From: Alentia gelatinosa
Taxonomy: Eukaryota; Annelida; Polychaeta; Phyllodocida; Polynoidae
DNA length: 64,000 nucleotides
Assembly: GCA_950022655.1 (NCBI GenBank)
Contig: OX465584.1
Coordinates: forward strand, 5,403,694 to 5,467,693
Direction of reading: 5' to 3'
Part shown: piece by piece, positions 39,720 to 51,700 of the stretch
Layout of the letters: the number at the start of each line of letters is the position of its first letter
Numbering within the stretch: the stretch's first letter is position 1
Translations under genes and position numbers: made by a program
The notes under the pieces: model-generated
What the model was told of the DNA's origin: nothing
The model's database searches: none
What the model saw: the letters and a program-made list of their open reading frames with translations, nothing else

Positions 39720-40145
39720 CAGTATTTATCCTACCCCTAATATAAAATCCCATAGGCTTAACATTGACTTTCCGTATGCGCCCGTATGGCGCATATGGAT
39801 AAAAAATCGCTCCTAGGAGCGTACAAAAAATGGACCAATCAGAGATCAGCAGCTGAAAGTAGTTCCAAGCGCCTTCAGAGCAGCAAGGAGAGCTATATGG
39901 AGAACTTCAGAAAGTTTTTATCCTGTTTTTTGTTACTATCACATAAAAATATCGTTCACAGGGGGTAGGATAAAATCAAAACCTTATTCGTTTTAATCTG
40001 GGCTCCCGTATGCGAATCCTGGAGTTTTGGCTCCGGATATCACTCGACTCCGCCTTGTGATATCACTACGCCAAACTCCAGTCATCTAATACAGGAGCCC
40101 AGATTAAAACTCATCCTGTTTTACGATATTAACTAAAGAGTGTTC
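39720..40145. mobile_element. Modular hairpin element I, copy 5
   Basis: The constant module runs from TTTATCCTACCCCTAATATA to GGGGGTAGGATAAAATC, with CCATAGGCTTAACATTGA at 39750-39767. The hairpin module follows: TTTTAATCTGGGCTCCCGTA pairs with ACAGGAGCCCAGATTAAAAC and CTGGAGTTTTGG with CCAAACTCCAG. The loop has ACTCGACTCCGCCTTGTG. Confidence 0.8.
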
Positions 40146-40199
40146 GACCATAGGTATAGGAACGTAATATATCATCCTTGATAGTGACATCAAATGAAT

Positions 40200-41665
40200 G
40201 AGCAGAAAGGTGGATGAGCAGTAAGGTGAATGGGCAGTCAGGTAGATGGGCAGACAGCTGAATCGTCAGTCAGGTGGATGGTCAATCAGTTGGATGATGT
40301 TACTTGACAAACTTGTTGTTTTATACCGCATTTATTTAACCGTGACCATAGAAGACACACACAACCTGCAATAGCAGAATGTCAGATGAATGGGCAGACA
40401 GATGAATGGGCAGACAGGTGAATGGGCAGACAGATGAATGGGCAGACAGATGAATGGGCAGACAGGTGAACGGGCAGACAGGTGAATAGGCAGACAGATG
40501 AATGGGCAGACAGATGAATGGACAGACAGATGAATGGGCAGACAGGCGAATGGGCAGACAGATGAATGGGCAGACAGGTGAACGGGCAGACAGGTGAATG
40601 GGCAGACAGATGAATGGGCAGACAGATGAATGGGCATATAAATGAATGGGCAGACAGATGAATGGCCAGGCAGCTGAATGGACAGATAGATGAATGGGCA
40701 GACAGATGAACGGGCAGACAGATGAATGGGCAGACAGATGAATGGGCAGATAGATGAATGAGCAGACAGACGAATGGGCAGACAGATGAATGGGCAGGCA
40801 GGTGAATGGGCAGATAGATGAATGGGCAAATAGATGAATGGACAGACAGATGAATGGGCAGACAGATGAATGGGCAGACAGATGAATGGGCAGACAGGTG
40901 AATGGGCAGACAGGTGAATGAGCAGACAGGTGAATGGGCAGATAGATGAATGGGCAGACAGATGAATGGGCAGACAGATGAATGGACAGACAGATGAATG
41001 GGCAGACAGATGAATGGGCAGACAGATGAATGGGCAGACAGATGAATGGGCAGACAGATGAATGGGCAGACAGGTGAATGGGCAGGTAGGTGAATGGGCA
41101 GACAGATGAATGGGCAGACAGACGAATGGGCAGACAGACGAATGGGCAGACAGATGAATGGGCAGACAGATGAATGGGCAGACAGATGAATGGGCAGACA
41201 GATGAATGGGCAGACAGATGAATGGGCAGACAGGTGAATGGGCAGGTAGGTGAATGGGCAGGCATATGAATGGACAGATAGATGAATGGGCAGACAGATG
41301 AATGGGCAGACAGATGAATGGGCAGACAGGTGAATGGGCAGGTAGGTGAATGGGCAGACAGATGAATGGGCAGACAGATGAATGGGCAGACAGGCGAATG
41401 GGCAGACAGGTGAATGGGCAGGTAGGTGAATGGGCAGACAGATGAATGGGCATATAGATGAATGGCAGACAGATGAACGGGCAGACAGATGAATGGACAG
41501 ATAGATGAATGGGCAGACAGATGAACGGGCAGACAGATGAACGGGCAGACAGATGAATGGGCAGATAGATGAATGAGCAGACAGACGAATGGGCAGACAG
41601 ATGAATGGGCAGGCAGGTGAATGGGTAGGCAGGTGAATGGGTAGACAGGAGAATGGGCACCCAGA
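40200..41665. repeat. 16-bp minisatellite, about 80 units
   Basis: The unit is GAATGGGCAGACAGAT with point variants (GACAGGT, GGTAGGT, CATATAG). The array is regular from 40380 to about 41665, with a degenerate edge from 40200. As 16 is not a multiple of 3, each reading frame gives a 16-residue periodic peptide, and on the minus strand all three frames stay open for over 430 codons. These frames are a consequence of the repeat, not genes. Confidence 0.93.
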
Positions 41666-41699
41666 TGAGATCTCCAAGCATGGTATGCAATGACCATTG

Positions 41700-43370
41700 T
41701 TTTTTTTTGTTAATTTGTTCAGTTAAACACACGGGAGGAACTTTGTTTTAAGCTGCAGAATATCTAAGGATTTTAAAGATAAGATAACCACCATCTTGCT
41801 TCCTGTAAACAAGCGCAAACTTTGACATCACGTGATCAAATTCCATGCTTCCCTGTCCTCGGCGATCACACTGCCATCTGGTGTCAGACTCGCCGGTCAA
41901 ACTGCCCCCCTGGTGTCAGACTCCCGAGTCAACTTGCCGCCCTTAGTATCGTGTCTACCGGAAGTCGGCGCGTCACATCACGACATGTCGTAAAAAGAGA
42001 CTCTTGGAGGCGAGTTTTTAACCTGTGAGCGGGTACCGACCTCGGGTTGGTGAAAGTTAACGTTGATGCAGAGATTAGCACGATGAGAGTCTGGTACCGC
42101 CTTACATTGATGAATTACTTAATGAGTCGATCATGATTAATGATAATCACCGCAGCAAACTTTCCCCGTATGCCTTTCCCCATACCTTCAATCCACTTTT
42201 TAAATCATATTTCTAGCTTCAATAGTTCATGAAAAATAGGTATTTTAAGTAATTGAATGACTCTTGATACTAGCTTGGTGGATCACAAAATCCAAAATCC
42301 AAAATCGCAATTAAACTCTTAACTATGGTTAATTGTGGCAGAACGATAGGCTGAATTCCAGGTCTTTGAATGGCCATAACTTTGCTTTAAATTGGCATAA
42401 AGACTTCATTCAAAAAGCAAAATCAATCAGTTTTGCAAGATCTTTCCATAGATCACTAGCTAGAGTGCATAGAACTAAGTCTTAAAAATTAGGTAAGTGC
42501 CTACATACGGCATATAGCATATGATCCATGGGGGCTGCCATGACACCCCCCGAGTAGGTGTTCTTCACTATTAAATGGAGGTAAAAAAGTAGGCGTTCTT
42601 CACTAAGGGAGGTGCAAAAGAAGTGAGTAATCATTGGGAAGTGTGACAACTCTAGCCTTACTCAAATGTATATATAAAGTTTTCCATATGAAAAACATCA
42701 TGGCCTGGGTTTTATCTTTATGTTATCCTGCTCTGGGGTGGGTGTAGACAGCCAAGGGAACCATGGTAAAACATTAAAAGGCAGTTGAATTTCGTAAGAA
42801 CAAAGAGTCAGAATACAGGTTCTGTCCCCCAACCACCTAGTGACTGCTTCATGAACTAACAATGGCTCTGTCCCCTATAGACCCTCCAAATGTTACTAAA
42901 CTCTCTTTTATCGCCCTGGGTAAGTAACGTTTCTGCTCCTGAGTGGCTGGCCACACCGCGACTGCATGAACGACAGTTTTCCAATTTATATTTGGAGAAA
43001 CTGGATATAATTTCGGAATTACATGTAGCAATAGCTGATATTTCCATTTCTAGTATCAGATTTCCAATTTGAAGATTGAATCTAAGAAAACCGTTAAACT
43101 GCAATGATTGTGGGTTACGGGTCAGGGGTCCATCACCATACAACGTCAGCAACCAGCTAACACCGGAACCTTTAAACAGACTGAATTATGGGATACCTCA
43201 ATAGGGTCTATTAAATTGAAGGTTTTTGGCTAGCACTGCAGAAGTCAATCAAGTGTCCCACCTCCCCCCCTAGCAACCAACTCACTAATGCAACCACCCC
43301 TTAATTACGGATAATCAAAAACATTATCTTCACACTAAGGCTGAAGCTAAAGTAACTGTAGGATGTAGGG
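41700..43370. other. Intergenic, no gene recognised
   Basis: Only a TCACGTGATC box at 41828 and a short inverted pair (CCCTATAGACCCTC near 42876, AATAGGGTCTATTAAAT near 43200) stand out. The 98-codon minus-strand frame at 42856-43152 lies inside that pair and has no family resemblance. Confidence 0.45.
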
Positions 43371-43374
43371 GGTG

Positions 43375-43790
43375 GGGAGTTAGCTCAGTGGTTAAGGCAG
43401 TATACTCGTAATGGCAGGGTTGTGGGTTCAGGTCCCACTGCAGCCACCTTTCTCCCTCATCCCCAGCAGGGGTAGACTTACTGCTATATCAAAGGTCAAT
43501 CCTTCTCATACCATGTCTATGTGGTGTGGTGTACAGCCACCTTTCTCCTTCATCCCCAGCCGTGCTAGATTTACTGCTATATCAATGCCCCATCCTTCTC
43601 GTACCATGTCCATGTGGTGTGGTGTACAGCCACCTTTCTCCTTCATCCCCAGCAGTGATAGACTTACTGCTATATCAAAGGTCAGTCCTTCTCATACCAT
43701 GTCTGTGTGGTGTGGTGTACAGCCACCTTTCTCCTTCATCCCCAGCAGTGATAGATTTACTGCTATATCAAAGGCCATACATGCTAGCTT
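43375..43790 (+). mobile_element. SINE-1 copy whose body is a 93-bp tandem array
   Basis: The head GGAGTTAGCTCAGTGGTTAA with B-box region GTTGTGGGTTCAGGTCCC is the better preserved tRNA-like promoter of the two heads. The body unit beginning CAGCCACCTTTCTCC occurs four times at 43441, 43534, 43627 and 43720, exactly 93 bp apart. Since 93 is a multiple of 3, long open frames run through it; they are not genes. Confidence 0.8.
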
Positions 43791-44339
43791 CCTCAAGTTA
43801 TCTGTCGCAGTTTACAGCAATATAACAAGGAAATTAAAGTATAACTTACATTTAGATGATGGTGCATTGCTATTTCAATTGTACCACCTCAGATACCACT
43901 AAATTTTCTAATTTCCAATTTGAAACCTTTTTTTGTATCGATAATGTTAGCTCTTTCTGGTGATTTGTTCCTCTTTATATCTGACACCTGGAAATCTCTG
44001 CATTCTATCTTGATTCTCATGATCAGATTTATCAAATAATACCCTTCTATTCTGTTTGCTTTGAATTTCTAAGACAACAGTACTAATTTAAGTAATAGAC
44101 TGAGCATGATTAGGTGCAAATATTTCTATTTATTTCTGAATTTAAATTTTTATCATGACCTTAATCTTCAACACTAGAATTGAGTGAGAGTTCCCTGGGA
44201 ACGGCAAAATGGTTGTTGATTTTTACTCGTCAAATATACAGAGCAATAATTGCAGTGATTGGAAAGTGTTTCTTGCATAACAGCAAGGCAGTATCTGTCA
44301 CTTATTATACAGTAGAGCAGTGATGCATTTACATATCAA

Positions 44340-45490
44340 TCGTTTCTTTACTATAAGTATATGTAGAGCCTCTCGCTTTTTTATTGTATAGATTAGAAAG
44401 GCAGTTTTAGTCACTTGTTTATTGATTAAATCAGAAAGGAAGCGCCAGTCACATTTCTATTGCATCGAGAAAATCAATGCTTGTCACTTGTTTATTAGAG
44501 CAAGGTCCACGGCGTAAACCCGTGTTCACCTTTACAATCATTCACAGTGGATGGTGCAGAATGCCCGCGTCACTGTTTGAGTTTATCAACAACCAATGCC
44601 ATCAATTAAAAACAGAGTGCAAGGCTTGGCCAGTCAGTGTCAAGGGTTCGGGTATGAGCGTAGGGACTTTGTTCCTGTCAGCCCATTCACCATCTCATCC
44701 ACATGCTCTCTCCTTGAAAAGGACATTGTACTTGCTCCTAGTTCTGTAGATCACGAAAGCAATATATGATATTTCTTTATTCTGTAGAGCGGGAAGGCAA
44801 TACCTGTTACTTTTTGAGACTGCACAGCAAGAAGGCAGAACTTGTTACTTTTTGATTCTGCAGAGCGGGAAGACAGTTTGTTTTACTTTTTGATTCTGTA
44901 GAGCAGGAAGGCAGTACCTGTTATCTTTTTATTCTGTGGAGCGGGAAGGCAGTACATTTCACTCTTTTATTCTGCAGAGAGGGAAAACCGGGCCTGTTAC
45001 TTTTTTATTCTGAAGATCATGAAAGCAGTACCTGCTATTTCTTTATTCTTTTGGATTCTGCAGAGTGGGAAGGCAGAACCTGTTACTTTTTCATTCTGCA
45101 GAGTGGGAAAGCAATACCTGTTACTTTTTTATTCTGCAGAGCGAAGGGTAGCACCTGTTACTTTTTGATTCTGCAGAGCGCGGAGGCAGAACCTGTTACT
45201 TGTTTATTCTGCCAAGCAGGAAGGCAGTATCTGTTATATTTTTTATTCTGCAGAGCGGGAAGGCAGTACATTTTACTTTTTTACTCTGCCGAGCAGGGAG
45301 GCAGAATCTGTTACTTATTTTTTCTGTAGATCAGGAGGGCAGCACCTGTTACTTTTTGATTCTGCAGAGCAGGAGGGTAGCACCTGTTACTTTTTGATTC
45401 TGCAGAGCGCGAAGGCAGCACCTGTTACTTTTTGATTCTGCAGAGCGCGAAGGCAGCACCTGTTACTTTTTGATTCTGCAGAGCGGGAAG
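44340..45490. repeat. 38-bp minisatellite containing the EndoU stop codon
   Basis: The plus-strand unit CCTGTTACTTTTTGATTCTG with CAGAGCGGGAAGGCAGTA is repeated about 20 times. The units nearest the gene are exactly 38 bp apart (45361, 45399, 45437, 45475) and the array decays away from it. On the gene strand each unit reads CTCTGCAGAATCAAAAAGTA, i.e. the last codons and TAA of the EndoU frame. Units further off carry TTTTTATTCTG, which gives AATAAA on the gene strand (first at 45242-45247). Confidence 0.9.
45242..45247 (-). promoter_or_regulatory. Candidate poly(A) signal of the EndoU gene
   Basis: TTTATT on the plus strand is AATAAA on the gene strand, about 215 bases after the stop. Further copies follow in the same minisatellite (45203, about 45129 and others), because a C-to-A type change in the unit turned AATCAAA into AATAAA. 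Confidence 0.4.
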
Positions 45491-45711
45491 GCGGTTGACA
45501 CAATCCTGTTGGTCTTGGGACCCACGATCATTGTCTGGATGGTGACATTGTGACGCCCGTCCGTGGTGACAGTGCAGGGACCGCCCGGGCGCGTTCGGAA
45601 ACACAGGGTGAACACCGCCATGTTGTACTCGGGACTGCTGCCCAGGAAGAAAGAGGAGCCATGGGACTTGGACCGATCCTGCCAGAAGAACTTCATGCGC
45701 TGCACGACATT
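45463..45711 (-). CDS. EndoU gene last coding exon
   Basis: The acceptor is TGTCTTTACAG and the phase is 0. It encodes residues 249-330: FFWQDRSKSHGSSFFLGSSP with the presumed catalytic Lys263 (codon 45667-45669), then the barrel strands AVFTLCFRTRPGGPC and VTIQTMIV. It ends STAFPLCRIKK and TAA. The last six codons and the stop form the first unit of a 38-bp tandem array, so the C-terminus has been remodelled or amplified there. Confidence 0.92.
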   Translation of the reverse strand, partial: NVVQRMKFFWQDRSKSHGSSFFLGSSPEYNMAVFTLCFRTRPGGPCTVTTDGRHNVTIQTMIVGPKTNRIVSTAFPLCRIKK

Positions 45712-48700
45712 CTGTAAAGACAGTTTTATTGTGTTACCATTAAATAATCAGTATCATGTATTAGCCATATCAGAATTTACTGTGGAACACTGATAAGTGA
45801 GATACATCAGAAAAACAGACTGGCCATTGTATCTGTAAATAATTACAAATTCTCAGACTGTAGCACTGACAGACAGGTAGCTGACCTACTTACCGAACCT
45901 ATAGCAATGACAGAAAGGTGGCTGACCTACTTACCGAGCCTATAGCCATGACAGGCAGGTAGCTGACCTACTTACTTAGCCTATAGCCATGGCAGAGAGG
46001 TAGTTGACCTACTTACCAAGCCTATAGCCATGACATACAGGTAGTTGACCTACTTACCGAGCCTATAGCCATGACAGGCAGGTAGCTGACCTACTTACTG
46101 AGCCTATAGCCATGACATATAGGTAGTTCATCTACTTACCAAGCCTATAGCCATGACATACAGGTAGTTGACCTACTTACTTAGCATGAAGCCATGACAG
46201 GCAGGTAGTTGACCTACTTATTGAGCCTATAGCCATGACAGACATGTAGTTGACCTACTTACTGAACATATAGCCATGACGTACAGGTAGTTGACCTACT
46301 TACTGAGCCTATAGCCATGACATATAGGTAGTTCATCTACTTACCAAGCCTATAGCCATGACATACAGGTAGTTGACCTACTTACTTAGCATGAAGCCAT
46401 GACATACAGGTAGTTGACCTACTTACTTAGCATGAAGCCATGACATACAGGTAGTTCATCTACTTACCGAGCCTATAGCCATGACATACAGGTAGTTGAC
46501 ATACTTACTGAGCATGAAGCCATGACAGGCAGGTAGTTGACCTACTTATTGAGCCTATAGTCATGACAGACATGTAGTTGACCTACTTACTGAACCTATA
46601 GCCATGACGTACAGGTAGTTGACCTACTTACTGAGCCTATAGCCATGACAGACATGTAGTTGACCTACTTACTGAGCCTATAGCCATGACAGACATGTAG
46701 TTGACCTACTTACTGAGCATGAGGCCATGAAGGAGAGGTTTGTGATGTTGCTGGGGACAGCTGCCTCCTCCCAGTACATCTGCACCCAGTTGTGTAGCCC
46801 CTTGAAGGTTCTCTTAGGTCGATGCCTGTACTCGCCGACAAAGACATGCTCCCAGGCGGAGGTGTCGTTGATGGTGCCTCCGTACATCCTGCTGTACTTC
46901 TCAAACCACCAGTACCTCAACTGGGTCAGGAAACCCTTACGTGTAGGACTCGCCAGATCTGAGAGAAGAATTGAGACATATGAGGGTGGTTGTGGCCCCT
47001 AAGATTCGAGGTCAACTCTCGACTGCAGAGCCGTCCCAAGGCGCTAGAAAATATTATGTAAAGAGGTCAGGGTGAAGGTCGGGGTTTAGTGCGAATGCAG
47101 TCATTGGCTACTTGGTCTACTGTATTCCTTATATGGAATTAAGGCAATGGGACAACTGCATGGTGATACAGTAGAACCTAGACTGGTTCCAGTCCCTTCA
47201 TCCTATGGCTACCCTCCTTGCTGGGATACATGGGCCAGTCAGAGAACGATCTGTACTATAATGAACTTTATTCTGATTGTGATTAATCATTTAATGAATG
47301 TTCATAATCAAAGACTAAGTAGAACCCTGCCTAACAGACACCCCTTCTAATGGACACCCTGCGTAAGCAGACACTCCGTGTAGGCAGCCATCTGGTGTGA
47401 GGAAACTTTTTTTTTCGGTACGAAAATGCCGAAAAAACCTGTGTAAGTACAATGATCACTGCGCGAAAACCACCATTTTATTCATATATATATGCCAACG
47501 TGTAAGTGCATGTATCGGCTGTATATTGACAAGTTTTCTTATGTATACGCCTATATTTCATAGGCGTATATATGACGTATATATGACTGAACATGGGCGC
47601 TTGTACACGTCTATAGATGAGGCGTATACATAACGGAAAATAGGACTACCTGGTATACGCAAAATGATACCCGCCGGGTGTATACATATGTAACATAGGG
47701 GTTTTCGCACAATGGATGAACCGTATATACGATCATTTCACCATGCAGTTAATAAAACTATTATTATATACCTGTGGTAGTACATCCTACACATACGGCC
47801 CGCTCCTACCCATGTCATGTTTATATCCGTACGACACCTAGGTGACGTACGGGGTATGTATGTGGCGTATGGGGCATGTACGGCGGCGAAATCTAAAAAC
47901 TACCCCAGAAGCAAGGTTAAAATCGGATATTTTAAGGTACAGTAAAACCCCTCTTAAGGGGACACCCTCCGTTCCGGGCCAAGTGTCCCCTTAAGCGGGG
48001 TTTTCAGGATGCCAGTGGTTATACAATAGAGAATACCTACATAAAAGAAGGAAATGATGGTTATTAGGTTAAAAGGTTTATTAATAAATAAGCAAATAAA
48101 TATAAATTATACAATATAAATGAAGAAAAACTAATATCAATGTATATAAAATTAAAAATAAATAGATAAAAGAGGTTGAAGATGGATATGCATTCCTTGT
48201 GAAATTTGCTCCTTTTTACACCCCCGTTCAATGTCCCCCCCCCCCCCCCCTGTAACTTCTGAGAGAATTCAGCAGCCCTATAAAAAGACTCACCGTGAGC
48301 CGCCCAGAGCCGCAACGGCTCACGGAATACCGCACCTTCAAAGTCCCACTGCTAACCAGTAAGCGGGCCTCTAACCCCCTATCTTCAACGGGTGCGAAAG
48401 TCGCTCATACTAATACCCACTCACTGTAGCCCGCCCAGAGCCCCTAGAGATGTGGTTATTACCTTGAAAAAACACACTCCGGCCGCCCGGGCCCGCTCGG
48501 GAATGCTCAGTCTATTGTTCTGTTTGCGACAACTGTCTGTCCCAGACAAACGGGTACCATAAACTTGGATTTTCAGTGTTTTTGATATGATGTCCCTCCA
48601 AACTGTCCCCTTAAGCGGGGTTTTTAAGCATTTCTGTACCGAAAAACTGTCCCCTAAAGCGGGGTGTCCCCTTAAGCGGGATTAAAATAAACTCTTAATA

Positions 48701-51700
48701 GAGGGAAAAATTTCCGTTCCGAGCAAATTGTCCCCTAAAGCGGGGTGTCCCCTTAAGAGGGGTGTCCCGGAAGAGGGGTTTTACTGTATATAATAATAGA
48801 GAAACAGGCTGACTGTCTCCGTACGGATAAAATACTTGGTAAAATCGGCGATCAGATGATCCTCTGCCTCCGGCATCGGTTTATCTGATCGCCGATTTTA
48901 CCGCGTATTTTATCCGTACGGAAACAGTAAGCCTGTTTCTCTATATTACTATATATATACCCATGCCGTATATACTGTAAATACGCACCGTTTTGGCTTA
49001 TGACGTAAAAATACTGTACGGACCACTGGTCCGTACCCTAAAATACGGACCACCTAGCCATACACATTTACTAAAATCTTGGTTATATAGTAAATATATA
49101 ACGTCCAACCATGCTTGTACAAGTCACAGAACTCGATGCTAATTTACCGTTTGTACGGAACTTGGCATAAACGCCTCGGTCCGTACAAACGGTAAAATAG
49201 CATCTCGTTCTGTGACTTGTACTGCATGGTCAGGACATTCTATATAAATATGACTCGGAGTTGCTCGGTAACTTACCAACACTCTTCAGGAATGTGTGCA
49301 GCCTCCTCATGACGTCAGAATCCAAGATGGCGGCGAGGAAGGCGTCCTCGCGTCGCGTCATGACGTCAGTGACGTTCTCGGCGACGCCCAGCTCGGGGTT
49401 GTAGGTGGTGAGAAGTGGTCGCATGGCTCTGTAGGTGGGGCGGGACTTCAACAGGGACGTGTTCATGTAGGTGAACAACCTGAATGGGGATCACTCAGTT
49501 AGCTCAGCATGAGGGGATGACAGGTTTAAAAAGGAACTGCATCGAGATCCATAGCCACCGAAAATATGCCATAAGTTTGGGTTGCGGAGTAATCTCATTG
49601 AGATTATGTAGTAAACCAGGATGAGTGGCATATTAACAATGGCTATGGATCGAGTGCGGTTCAGATTCTATCTCACCCCTATCACTAACTATTTGGCTAA
49701 AATGTGGGACATCATCCCCCATTGAGTATTTTTCAACAATACTCCATGGGTATTGAGTAAGAGTTTCCAATGTTAAGTCTATGGCGAAAAAATACCAGGG
49801 GTGAGATAAAAGTAGACATTCCATGATTGAGGGCGACAATCAGTGAGGTAAATTTATGAAACATATCATTGTGAGGAAACATAGTTACTAAGCCCACAGT
49901 GATGGCTGTTGGAGGTCATTTGAACAGCCATCACTTCATTTATTTATTATCATTGTAGCGGACCACCGTGGTATGTGTCCTCATAACAGGGCCTAGTTCA
50001 ACCTATCGAGGATGGTTGTAGCCCCTAAGATTCGAGGTCAACTCTCGACTGCAGAGCCGTCCCAAGGCGCGAGAAAATATTATGTAAGGATGTCAGGGTG
50101 AAGGTCGGGGTTTGCTGCGAATGCAGTCATTGGCTACTTGGTCTACTGTATTCCTTATATGGACTTAAGGTAATGGGACAACTCCATGGTGGATCCGGCG
50201 GTGTGAGACGAGTTGCTACCCCGTGCTTGTGCTCTCCACATGGGTTGGTTCGGGTAGTCCTCAATTAAGCCGGGAGATGCAGAATTTATAACCTAGATTA
50301 GCCTAGTACACAAAACCAGACTCCAGACACTTTCAGGTACAATAGAGTTTATTGAAACCTGTACTTTTCTTTACAGTCGCCTAGCATGGATGTGCTAGGT
50401 AGCACAAGGTGAGAGGATCAGGGACCTGTTTCAGTAGTCTCGTGACATTGGGCCTAGACAGACATCAACAGCGGCACCAACAGTGCAAGCAACAGCGGAA
50501 AAAGACTAGCAAATATCTGAAGATCGAAGTGGCCAATCTTCTTCATATTTGGAACGATTATAGATTATATGTATCCCCTACTCATGTTAAAGTGTCATTG
50601 TTTAATTCCTAAGAGAAGTGCATGAAACTCTGTGTGTCATCGACTGCAATCTTGTGATCTGTCCGTATGGTGTCACAGACGCCATCTAGACGTGTCACGG
50701 AACTATTGAAACAGGTCCCTGTTCTCTCAACCACTGAAAGGTTTCCGGAGAAACCTAGCAGTCTCTGAGGCTCCAAGTGTCAGGCCGTTGTTATGGGACA
50801 AATTATCTGGAACGTTCATCACTACAGGCTCAGTAATAAGATTTCCTCATAGTATGATAACAGTTGAGTTAACACATAAACTAATAGTATTCAAGGTAAT
50901 CTTTACACACCATAGTGAAGATAAACTCTACACAATCTAGTGTAAAACCCGGTTAGTATGGAAAAACCAAACAAGAGTTAGTCATGTTGTTGTTTATCGC
51001 ACAATGGCAAGATCGCGATATTACTGCGCGAGGCAAAGCCGAGAGCAGTAATATGCGATTGCCGGAGTGCGATGAACAATAACATGACTAACTCGAGTTT
51101 GGTTTAGAATTTATCCTACCCCGCCCGTCTAAATTACTTCTACATTAACAAATGACGTCATTTGTCAAGTGTATCCCACTAGAGCGATATTTTTCATTTT
51201 TCTGAACTCCAGACCGAATACAGTGACCCAATGTTAAGCCTATGGAGTATTTTATTAGGGGTAGGATAATAAGATTTACCCAACCTATAGTAAAGAACAG
51301 ACCTGTGAGTATACTTTACAAGGCCTAGTGTGAAATAAGCGAAGCAAACTTAGCAAACATGAAGCCCGTTTCCATTGGCCGATTATTCTGCACCGATCTG
51401 CAGTCGGGAACCACAGACGCAAGATCGGTGAATTGAAAAGACCCAACTTTTGATGTGGTCACCATTTAAACCATTACAAAAAAAAATTCTTGATTGGAAG
51501 AACAAATCCTGTATTTGTATTCAAGAAATAAAAACTATTTAAAAAAAACCAAAACCATCCGTTTTGGTGAAGATTACACAATAACTCCAACATGAACCAA
51601 CGCAGTTATTCACTACCAGAATCAAAGCACTTTGATTTTCCGATGATCCTCAAGGTTTTAGTGACAAAATTAAATCGGTATGGACCCGAAAAATGTGGTA

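Noticed and set aside
40380..41665. CRISPR-like array
   Set aside because: Units are contiguous with no unique spacers, and the genome is eukaryotic.
40332..41732. Three overlapping minus-strand frames of 431-466 codons
   Set aside because: They are all translations of the 16-bp minisatellite in three frames; no splice-site or family evidence.
43379..43440. Possible tRNA gene
   Set aside because: The A and B boxes are present, but the cloverleaf arms are not complementary and the sequence continues into the SINE body; it is a SINE head.
45051..45397. Plus-strand frames rich in Phe, Cys and Leu
   Set aside because: Periodic translation of the 38-bp minisatellite.
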